From CAZAFM01 sp964484395 (lineage in GTDB: Bacteria > Campylobacterota > Campylobacteria > Campylobacterales > CAZAFM01): a DNA stretch of 14,095 nt. The position numbers were made by a program, and so were the translations under genes. The stretch spans positions 1-14,095 of the forward strand of contig CAZAFM010000070.1 of NCBI GenBank assembly GCA_964484395.1, written 5' to 3'. How positions within the stretch are numbered: position 1 is the stretch's first letter; each line of letters begins with the position of its first letter. Shown here in pieces: positions 7,098 to 13,093 of the stretch. The notes under the pieces are model-generated. The model saw only the letters and a program-made list of their open reading frames with translations. It ran no database searches and was not told where the DNA came from.

Positions 7098-8008
7098 TCT
7101 CTAAGCTCCCTTCCTGTTAGCTTCAAAAAAACATCTTCAAGGTTAGCAGGTCTATGCAAGATAGGTATATCACTGTATGCTGATAGTATTTTTAACACAT
7201 CTTTAGAGTCTCTGGTGTAACATAGGGTTTGGTCTTGATATCTCTCTAATCTTATATCCTCTAATAGTTCTAGCTTTTTTTGTAGTTCACTGCTTATTGC
7301 CTCTTTTAGCTCTACTACTTCACTCTCTATGTGTCTTTTGATAAGCTCTTTTGGGCTACCTCTATCTAGTATCTTTCCACCATCTATGACTATAATCTCA
7401 TCACATAACCTCTGAGCTTCATCCATATAGTGGGTGGTTAGTAGTAGTGTTTTTCCACTTTTTCTTAGAGTATTTAGTCTATCCCATAGTGTATGGCGTA
7501 CTTGTGGGTCAAGTCCTGTTGTTGGCTCATCTAGAATTATTAGCTCAGGATTATGAACTAAAGCCCTAGCAACAGTTAGTCGCCTAAGCATTCCTCCAGA
7601 GAGCTTTTGTATCCTCTCATTCGCCTTATGTGTAAGCTCTGCAAATTTTAAAAGCTCCAAAATCCTAGCTTTTAACTCACTTTTTTGAAGCTTGAAGTAG
7701 CTTCCATAAATCTCAAGGTTCTCTTTAACAGTAAACTCTGGATCAAGATTGTCATTTTGTGGGACGACGCCTATTTTTGAGCGTGCTTTTGTCGCATCTT
7801 TTGGTATTTCATAGCCCAAAACCTCAAGCTCTCCATCCTCAAAAGGGCTTAATCCAAGTAGTGCTTTTATCATAGTTGTTTTACCTGCACCATTTGGTCC
7901 TAGCATACCAAAGCAGATACCCTCTTCTATCTCAAAACTAAGATTTTTGATAACCTCAAGCTCACCAAAACTTTTTTTTATATTTTTAGCTCTTACTACT
8001 TTTTTCAT
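7094..8008 (-). CDS. ABC transporter ATP-binding protein, NodI/CcmA-like (304 aa)
   Basis: ATPase that powers the adjacent permease. All nucleotide-binding motifs are intact: Walker A GPNGAGKTT (37-45), Q-loop Gln84 in VVPQNDNLDP, signature LSGGM (136-140), Walker B LIILDEP (156-162, catalytic Glu161), D-loop TTGLD and switch His193 in LTTHYMDEAQ. Residues about 228-304 form the extra C-terminal domain usual in ABC-2 exporter ATPases. It ends with the NLEDVFLKLTGRELRE segment typical of NodI/DrrA proteins. The ATG at 8008 is the first possible start after an in-frame TAA and has only a weak ribosome site; it begins 15 bases after dut ends. The substrate cannot be read from the ATPase. Confidence 0.93.
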   Translation of the reverse strand: MKKVVRAKNIKKSFGELEVIKNLSFEIEEGICFGMLGPNGAGKTTMIKALLGLSPFEDGELEVLGYEIPKDATKARSKIGVVPQNDNLDPEFTVKENLEIYGSYFKLQKSELKARILELLKFAELTHKANERIQKLSGGMLRRLTVARALVHNPELIILDEPTTGLDPQVRHTLWDRLNTLRKSGKTLLLTTHYMDEAQRLCDEIIVIDGGKILDRGSPKELIKRHIESEVVELKEAISSELQKKLELLEDIRLERYQDQTLCYTRDSKDVLKILSAYSDIPILHRPANLEDVFLKLTGRELRE

Positions 8009-8023
8009 ACTCTGAGCTTAACT

Positions 8024-8452
8024 CTACTTTCCAGTACTACCAAACCCACCTTTGCCTCTAGAGGAGTCCTCAAGCTCTTCTACTTCAAATATCTCTGCTT
8101 GAACTACCTCTTTTAGAACTGCTTGAGCTATTCTATCACCTATTTTTATACTAAAGTCTTCATCTCCTAGGTTTACAAGTATCACCATAATCTCACCCCT
8201 ATAGTCACTATCTACAGTTCCAGGAGCATTTACAAGAGCTATTCCATGCTTCAAAGCCAAGCCACTTCTAGCTCGAACTTGAAGCTCATACCCCTTATCT
8301 ATCTGCATAGCAAGTCCAGTTTTTACCGCTCTTCTTTCGCCCTTTTTTAAGGTTAACTCCTCAACTGAGTGAAGATCAAACCCAGCTGCCTCATCACTTT
8401 GATATGCTGGGATGATAGCTTCAGTACAAAGCTTTTTTATCCTTACCTTCAT
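8024..8452 (-). CDS. dut: Deoxyuridine 5'-triphosphate nucleotidohydrolase, trimeric type
   Basis: Hydrolyses dUTP to dUMP and pyrophosphate, keeping uracil out of DNA and supplying dUMP for thymidylate synthesis; cytoplasmic homotrimer. All five family motifs are present: I AGFDLH (23-28), II RARSGLA (60-66), III GTVDSDYRGEI (78-88, catalytic Asp81), IV KIGDRIAQ (103-110) and V GKGGFGSTG (133-141) at the flexible C-terminus that closes over the active site. At 142 aa it has the standard length. ATG 8452 follows a GGGGGAG ribosome site and lies 8 bases after greA. The trimeric family is notable because Campylobacter jejuni uses the unrelated all-alpha dimeric dUTPase, whereas Helicobacter carries the trimeric type. 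Confidence 0.97.
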   Translation of the reverse strand: MKVRIKKLCTEAIIPAYQSDEAAGFDLHSVEELTLKKGERRAVKTGLAMQIDKGYELQVRARSGLALKHGIALVNAPGTVDSDYRGEIMVILVNLGDEDFSIKIGDRIAQAVLKEVVQAEIFEVEELEDSSRGKGGFGSTGK

Positions 8453-8460
8453 AGCTCCCC

Positions 8461-8949
8461 CTATTCTAGCTCTATTTTTTTATAGTAGACTTCAAGTATC
8501 TCTACCTCTCTAGTTCCATTTGGAAGCATCGCTACTACCTCATCACCCTCTTCTTTTCCTATAAGTGCTTTTGAGAGTGGTGAGTGAAAAGATATATACC
8601 CTCTATCAGGATTACTCTCAACTGCTCCTACTATGGTGTACTCATGCTCTATCTCTGTTTCTACATCCATGATTTTTACAGTTGAACCAAAGCTCACCTT
8701 TTCATGAGCCAAAGTTGTTGGGTCTATTACATGAGAGTTAGAAAGCACTGTACTTAGCTCATTTATTCTTGACTCTATAAAAACCTGCTTCTCCTTTGCA
8801 GCGTGATACTCTGCATTCTCTTTTAAGTCACCATGACTTCTTGCTACATCTATCTCTTTTACTATATTTGGTCTCTCTATCTCTTTTAGATTTTTTAATT
8901 CATCTGTTAGCTTGTTATAGCCAAACTGGGTCATAGGTTCTTTTTGCAT
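8461..8949 (-). CDS. greA: Transcription elongation factor GreA
   Basis: Binds the RNA polymerase secondary channel and stimulates cleavage of backtracked RNA, rescuing stalled complexes. The N-terminal coiled coil (about 9-75) carries the tip GDLKENAEYHAAK, with acidic residues Asp41 and Glu44 in the positions that coordinate the second magnesium ion. The C-terminal FKBP-like domain (about 85-160) ends with the expected SPLSKALIGKEEGDEV segment. At 162 aa it has normal GreA length. ATG 8949 is preceded by GGAAGGAG, a very good ribosome site, 13 bases after the oxidoreductase stop. Being in the middle of an envelope-sugar operon looks like co-transcription rather than a functional link. Confidence 0.97.
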   Translation of the reverse strand: MQKEPMTQFGYNKLTDELKNLKEIERPNIVKEIDVARSHGDLKENAEYHAAKEKQVFIESRINELSTVLSNSHVIDPTTLAHEKVSFGSTVKIMDVETEIEHEYTIVGAVESNPDRGYISFHSPLSKALIGKEEGDEVVAMLPNGTREVEILEVYYKKIELE

Positions 8950-8962
8950 AAACGACTCCTTC

Positions 8963-9865
8963 CTATGCGTATCGTTCTAGTATGTCTAGTGTTTTTATAC
9001 TATCTTCTAAGGTGGCTAGATGCCCATCTTCTCCATTGTTTATAAACTCTATAAAAGCCTTTAGTTCTCTTCTTAAAGGCTCTCCTTTTTGGACAAAACA
9101 CCATCTTGTGAGATAGGAGTTGTTTTTTTGATATTGAGAGTACTCCATCAACTCCTGAGAGATAAGGTCTGCTTCATAAAAAGCCTCTTTACAAGAGACT
9201 TCAATCCTTCTTCTTTTAAAAGGTGTAAGCCAGTTTGTAGTTATATTTCCAACTATATCATTATCTAGCAAAAATGATATTTCTGCATTATCTTCAGAGT
9301 GGTTGTGAATCTTTTGGGATTTGAAAATCCTCATATCTTTAAACTCCCTAGTGCTAACAAATCTAACAAGGTCAAGATCGTGTACAGAGAGATCAGTAAG
9401 TACACCAACATTTGCCATTCTAGGGGGGAATGGACCAACTCTTGTGATAGATATACTATATATTTCTTTATCTTTTAGCTCATTTTTTAGTGTTTGAACT
9501 ACTGGGTTAAACCTCTCTACATGACCTATGGCACACTTTACACCTTTAGCTTTTGCAGCTGCCTCTATCTTTCTTCCAGACTCTGAAGTTTGTGATATTG
9601 GTTTTTCTATAAGTAGATGATAACCTAGCTCAATAGCTTTTAAAGAAACACTCTCATGCAGAGGAGTTGGTACTGCAATAATTAGAGCATCTAAAGAAGC
9701 ATTTTTTGACATCTTCTCTATGCTATCAAAAACCATAACCCCTTTAAACTCTCCCTCTTCAAGAGTTGGTTCAACTATAGCTCCTATGGTTGCAGAAGGT
9801 ATTGATTTTAGAACTCTAAAGTGGTTTCTGCCCATTACACCAAATCCAACAATTCCAATTCTCAT
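8963..9865 (-). CDS. Gfo/Idh/MocA oxidoreductase, probable UDP-GlcNAc 3-dehydrogenase (GnnA-like)
   Basis: NAD-dependent sugar oxidoreductase, 300 aa. The N-terminal Rossmann motif is GFGVMG (7-12). The family signature EKPIS is at 87-91 with Lys88 as the probable catalytic lysine. GHVERFNP (114-121) and the LSVHDLDLVRF segment (159-169, with the catalytic-type Asp and His) follow, then the beta-sheet substrate domain to the C-terminus. It is translationally coupled by a 4-base overlap (ATGA) to a DegT aminotransferase. No UDP-sugar 6-dehydrogenase, acetyltransferase or epimerase is present. This minimal oxidase-plus-aminotransferase pair is that of GnnA/GnnB, which convert UDP-GlcNAc to the 3-amino analogue for lipid A; Acidithiobacillus and Campylobacter have such pairs. 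WlbA/WbpB-type oxidation of another UDP-sugar remains possible. Confidence 0.82.
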   Translation of the reverse strand: MRIGIVGFGVMGRNHFRVLKSIPSATIGAIVEPTLEEGEFKGVMVFDSIEKMSKNASLDALIIAVPTPLHESVSLKAIELGYHLLIEKPISQTSESGRKIEAAAKAKGVKCAIGHVERFNPVVQTLKNELKDKEIYSISITRVGPFPPRMANVGVLTDLSVHDLDLVRFVSTREFKDMRIFKSQKIHNHSEDNAEISFLLDNDIVGNITTNWLTPFKRRRIEVSCKEAFYEADLISQELMEYSQYQKNNSYLTRWCFVQKGEPLRRELKAFIEFINNGEDGHLATLEDSIKTLDILERYA

Positions 9866-10959
9866 CTATATATCCTTTGTATGGATTCTATTACTTTTTG
9901 TTGATCTTCTAGTTTTAGAAATGGGCTAAAAGGCAGACTTACAACTGTGTTTGATAGTGCTTCAGTAACTGGGAACTCATCTGGGTCTATACCTAGATGA
10001 GCTAGAGCTTCTTGTCTGTATAGAGGAACTGGATAGTGAATAGCAGTTGGAATACCATCACTTTTTAGCTCATCTACAAACCTATCTCTATCTTGTACTT
10101 TTATAGTGTACTGTGCATAGGCACTCACTCTCTCTTCTTGTATCTCTGGGGTTTCTACTATATTTTTTAAACTTTCATTGTATCTACTAGCTACCATAGC
10201 TCTAGTCTTCATCTCATCTTCAAAATACCTTAGCTTGACTCTTAAAATAGCTGCTTGGAGATTATCAAGTCTACCATTTATACCCACTACCTTATGCATA
10301 TATCTAGCATTTTGACCATGGTTTGCTATGAGCCTTATTTGATCATTTAGTTCATCTGAGCTTGTAAAAACAGCTCCCCCATCACCAAAACAACCAAGAG
10401 GCTTAGCAGGAAAAAAGCTAGTTGTGGCAAGAGTGCTTAGAGCGCAGGATTTTTTGCCTTTATACTCAGCTCCGAAGCTTTGGGCTGCATCTTCTATGAC
10501 TGTTAGATTGTGTTTTTTTGCTATATCATTTATTCTATCCATATCTGCACACTGCCCATATAGACTTACTGGCATTATAGCTTTTGTTTTTTCGCTTATC
10601 TTCTCCTCTATAAGATCTACATTGATGTTAAAATCATCTCTATTTACATCAACAAAAACAGGAGTAGCACCCACTAGCATAATGGTTTCTACTGTTGCAT
10701 AGAATGTAAAAGGAACAGTAATAACCTCATCACCCTCTTTTATCTCAAGTGCCCTCAAAGCTAGCTCAAGGGCACTAGTCCCACTAGAGCAACCTATAGA
10801 GTGCTCTGCACCTGTATAATCACTTAACTCTTTTTCTAAACTTCTTAGCTCCTCACCCATGATGAAGGCTGTATTTTCACATACTTTTTTTATAGCACTA
10901 TCTATCTCATCTTTATAAGCTAAATACTGCGCTTTTAGGTCGATAAAGGGAAAGCTCAT
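9862..10959 (-). CDS. DegT/DnrJ/EryC1 aminotransferase, probable GnnB-like
   Basis: PLP-dependent sugar-nucleotide aminotransferase, 365 aa. It opens with the family hallmark FPFIDLKAQY (3-12). Lys186 in SFFPAKPLG is the Schiff-base lysine, DAAQ (157-160) contacts the cofactor ring nitrogen, and CSSGTSAL (57-64) binds phosphate. The GINGRLDNLQAAIL segment (226-239) and the late SLPFSPFL complete the fold. The open frame extends to 11055, but that would run into the divergent glycosyltransferase. ATG 10959 has AAGGAT four bases upstream and gives the standard N-terminus, so I choose it. First gene of the minus-strand operon, overlapping the oxidoreductase by 4 bases. It would transfer an amino group, in known GnnB from L-glutamate, to the 3-keto sugar made by its partner. 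Confidence 0.87.
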   Translation of the reverse strand: MSFPFIDLKAQYLAYKDEIDSAIKKVCENTAFIMGEELRSLEKELSDYTGAEHSIGCSSGTSALELALRALEIKEGDEVITVPFTFYATVETIMLVGATPVFVDVNRDDFNINVDLIEEKISEKTKAIMPVSLYGQCADMDRINDIAKKHNLTVIEDAAQSFGAEYKGKKSCALSTLATTSFFPAKPLGCFGDGGAVFTSSDELNDQIRLIANHGQNARYMHKVVGINGRLDNLQAAILRVKLRYFEDEMKTRAMVASRYNESLKNIVETPEIQEERVSAYAQYTIKVQDRDRFVDELKSDGIPTAIHYPVPLYRQEALAHLGIDPDEFPVTEALSNTVVSLPFSPFLKLEDQQKVIESIQRIYR

Positions 10960-10984
10960 TAAAATCCTTCTATAGTTTTCCCAA

Positions 10985-10990
10985 ATTTTA
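10985..10990 (-). promoter_or_regulatory. Candidate -10 box for the seven-gene minus-strand operon
   Basis: On the minus strand this reads TAAAAT, 25 bases upstream of ATG 10959. Transcription starting near 10978 would leave a leader of about 20 bases that contains the AAGGAT ribosome site (10964-10969). No convincing -35 is visible, as is usual in this group. It lies within 20 bases of the divergent promoter candidate at 11003-11008. Confidence 0.45.
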
Positions 10991-11002
10991 ACCAATAAGT
11001 GA

Positions 11003-11008
11003 TAAAAT
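11003..11008 (+). promoter_or_regulatory. Candidate -10 box placing the transcript start at the glycosyltransferase ATG
   Basis: TAAAAT lies six bases before ATG 11015. With normal spacing, transcription would begin at or next to the A of the start codon. No Shine-Dalgarno sequence precedes this ATG. Together this suggests a leaderless mRNA, though an upstream start inside the divergent gene is also possible. Confidence 0.4.
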
Positions 11009-11014
11009 AAGCTT

Positions 11015-12064
11015 ATGAAAAGACTATCCCTCATCAGATATAAGCACAAAACCACAGGTGGTGCGCAAAACTACCTAAACAGACTATATGAAGCCCTCAA
11101 AAAAGATAGCAACTATGAGTGCGATATACTCTCCATCTCAAAAGATGAACTAAAGCCTTCACTTTTTACACCATCTTTTCTAAAGCCACTCCTCTTCTCC
11201 AATAAGCTATGTAGAGCAGAAAAAAACTCTATCTACTTCTCACTTGAAAGAGTAGCATGCCCAGATATCTACAGAGCAGGTGATGGAGTACATAAAGAGT
11301 GGATGCAGATTAAGCACTCCAAGAAAAGAACTATCACAAAACCAAAAGACCTAATATATCTCTATCTTGAGCAAAGATGCTTCAATAATGCTAAAAAAAT
11401 AGTAGCAAACTCAGAGATGATAAAAAAGAGTATTATTGATTTCTATAATATACCTTCTTCTAAAATAGAGGTGGTTTATAATGGATTTGATGCAAAAGAG
11501 TTCGACAAAGAGGATGCTAAAAAAAAACTTAAAAAAGACCTAGGTTTAGAAAATGGCACAAAGATTATTCTATTTGTTGGAAATGGCTTTTTTAGAAAAG
11601 GTGTTAAGGAGCTTATAGAGCTAGTATCACAACTAAAGTACCAAAATATAGTAACAGTAATTATAGGCAAAGATAAAGAGATACAGAAGTATAAAAACCT
11701 TGCTAATAGTTCAGGCAAAAAATTTCTCTTCCTAGGTGAGCAAAAAGAGGTAGAGCGATACTATCAAGGAAGTGATATTTTTGTATTTCCGACACTTTAT
11801 GAGCCTTTTTCAAACGCTACACTTGAAGCTATGGCGTATGAGTGCGTTAGCTTTACAACTCTTAAAAATGGGGCGTATGAGATTATAGATGAGAGCTTTT
11901 TTAGGCTTGAAGATGACCTAGATGTTTCAGCTATAAGGATTGATGCACTTCTAAATGATGAAACAAAACTAAAAGAGTACCAACAACTACATGCAAAAAA
12001 AGCTAAAAATCTCTCCATCCAAGTAAACCTACAAAAAACTCTTGATGTGATAAACTCTATATGA
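11015..12064 (+). CDS. Family 4-type glycosyltransferase, WaaG-like LPS core enzyme (349 aa)
   Basis: GT-B fold glycosyltransferase, probably adding a hexose to the LPS inner core on the cytoplasmic side. The start MKRLSLIRYKHKTTGGAQNY has the N-terminal GG loop at 15-16. PDIYRAGDGVHKEW (83-96) matches a segment I associate with WaaG-like enzymes. ANSEMIKKSI (131-140) and VVYNGFD (153-159) precede the C-terminal donor domain, which has FVGNGFFRKG (187-196) and the EX7E motif E263-P-F-S-N-A-T-L-E271 that holds the nucleotide sugar. No ribosome site precedes ATG 11015, but this start gives the expected N-terminus. It overlaps waaF by 4 bases, tying it to core assembly. Donor sugar and exact linkage are not determined by sequence; other GT4 roles are possible. 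Confidence 0.85.
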   Translation: MKRLSLIRYKHKTTGGAQNYLNRLYEALKKDSNYECDILSISKDELKPSLFTPSFLKPLLFSNKLCRAEKNSIYFSLERVACPDIYRAGDGVHKEWMQIKHSKKRTITKPKDLIYLYLEQRCFNNAKKIVANSEMIKKSIIDFYNIPSSKIEVVYNGFDAKEFDKEDAKKKLKKDLGLENGTKIILFVGNGFFRKGVKELIELVSQLKYQNIVTVIIGKDKEIQKYKNLANSSGKKFLFLGEQKEVERYYQGSDIFVFPTLYEPFSNATLEAMAYECVSFTTLKNGAYEIIDESFFRLEDDLDVSAIRIDALLNDETKLKEYQQLHAKKAKNLSIQVNLQKTLDVINSI

Positions 12065-13026
12065 CCTCCATACTCATAAAAGTGCCAAACTGGCTAGGTG
12101 ATGCGGTCATGTCCTCATACGCTATTGAGGCTATAAAAGAGCTATATAACAATCCTAAAATAACACTTCTAGGAAGAGCGCATATTTTGGAATATTTCAA
12201 GCTTGATAGCTACAACTATGAGTTTATAGAAGATAGTACAAAAACCTCCAAATCAAGAATAGTTGCGACCATACAGCTAGGCAAAAAACTAGAAGCTTAT
12301 GATATTGCCTTTAGCTTTACCAACTCATTTCTATCAGCCCTACTACTCTATCTTAGCGGCTCAAAAAAAAGAGTGGGATTTACTAGAGAGCTAAGAGGAG
12401 CCCTACTTACGCATAAACTTCAAAAATCCTCATCTCATCAAGCATACGAATATCTTCGGCTTGCCTCATTTGAACAAGAAGGTGTTTTAACCAAAAAATC
12501 ACTTAACTTCACCCCTACAACAAAAGATAAAAACACAATAATTATAGCCCCAGGAGCAGCCTATGGAAGTGCTAAAAGATGGGGAGAGGATAGGTTTGCT
12601 GAACTTATTACTCAAAAGCAAGAGCTATATTTCAAACTAGTAGGCGCAAAATCAGATAGTGATATATGCAAAAACATAGAAAATATATGCTTAAAACATG
12701 GTGCTTCAAACTTCATAAACCTATGTGGTAAAACCTCCTTAAAAGAGCTAGCAGAGAATATAAAAAAAGCAAATATAGTTATTAGTAATGATAGCGGGGT
12801 GATGCATCTAGCTGCTGCTTTAAAAACTAAAGTTGTAGCCATATTCGGTCCTACAGATGAGACAAGAACCTCCATCTGGGATGAAACAGAAAACATAATC
12901 ATCAAAAAAGAGACATCTTGCGCTCCTTGTAAACATAGAATCTGCCCAAAAGAATCACATCTATGTATGGAAAAAATCTTGCCAAAAGATGTTATTTTAG
13001 CCATAGAGAGTTTAGGAGATTTATAG
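12061..13026 (+). CDS. waaF: ADP-heptose:LPS heptosyltransferase II
   Basis: Family 9 glycosyltransferase that adds the second L-glycero-D-manno-heptose to the inner core, using ADP-heptose at the cytoplasmic face of the inner membrane. The N-terminus ILIKVPNWLGDAVMSS carries the family's WLGD motif with catalytic-type Asp14. IIAPGAAYGSAKRW (161-174) is the WaaF hallmark that separates it from WaaC. VISNDSGVMHLAAAL (240-254) and VAIFGPTDETRTSIW (259-273) form the donor site. Near the end, four cysteines (287, 290, 295, 302) sit in a CxxCx4Cx6C array, which from memory is common in WaaF proteins. At 321 aa it is slightly short but complete. The ATG overlaps the previous TGA (ATGA), so the two core genes are coupled. 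waaC and heptose synthesis genes are not in the window. Confidence 0.93.
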   Translation: MTSILIKVPNWLGDAVMSSYAIEAIKELYNNPKITLLGRAHILEYFKLDSYNYEFIEDSTKTSKSRIVATIQLGKKLEAYDIAFSFTNSFLSALLLYLSGSKKRVGFTRELRGALLTHKLQKSSSHQAYEYLRLASFEQEGVLTKKSLNFTPTTKDKNTIIIAPGAAYGSAKRWGEDRFAELITQKQELYFKLVGAKSDSDICKNIENICLKHGASNFINLCGKTSLKELAENIKKANIVISNDSGVMHLAAALKTKVVAIFGPTDETRTSIWDETENIIIKKETSCAPCKHRICPKESHLCMEKILPKDVILAIESLGDL

Positions 13027-13059
13027 ATAAAATAGTATAAGATGGGAAGCTATCTATAA
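13021..13059 (+). repeat. 9-bp inverted repeat spanning the waaF stop and the next promoter
   Basis: TTATAGATA (13021-13029) and its exact complement TATCTATAA (13051-13059) are separated by 21 bases. The left arm contains the waaF stop codon (13024-13026) and the right arm overlaps the TATAAT of the downstream chemoreceptor. No T run follows, so a classical terminator is unlikely; an operator is possible. In such AT-rich DNA, chance is also possible. Confidence 0.4.
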
Positions 13060-13060
13060 T
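13055..13060 (+). promoter_or_regulatory. Candidate -10 box for the second chemoreceptor
   Basis: A perfect TATAAT lies 33 bases before ATG 13094, in the 67-base gap after waaF. Transcription from about 13067 would leave a leader of about 27 bases holding the AAAGGA ribosome site (13085-13090). No flagellar sigma-28 or sigma-54 consensus is apparent. Confidence 0.55.
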
Positions 13061-13093
13061 ATATGCTTAATAATGCCATATTTTAAAGGAATA

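Noticed and set aside
10960..11055. N-terminal extension of the aminotransferase to ATG 11055
   Set aside because: The extra 32 residues (hydrophobic, no family match) run through the promoter region and into the divergent glycosyltransferase. ATG 10959 has a ribosome site and the canonical FIDLKAQY start.
12612..13004. 130-codon minus-strand open frame opposite waaF
   Set aside because: It overlaps the conserved donor-binding half of waaF and has no recognisable feature.
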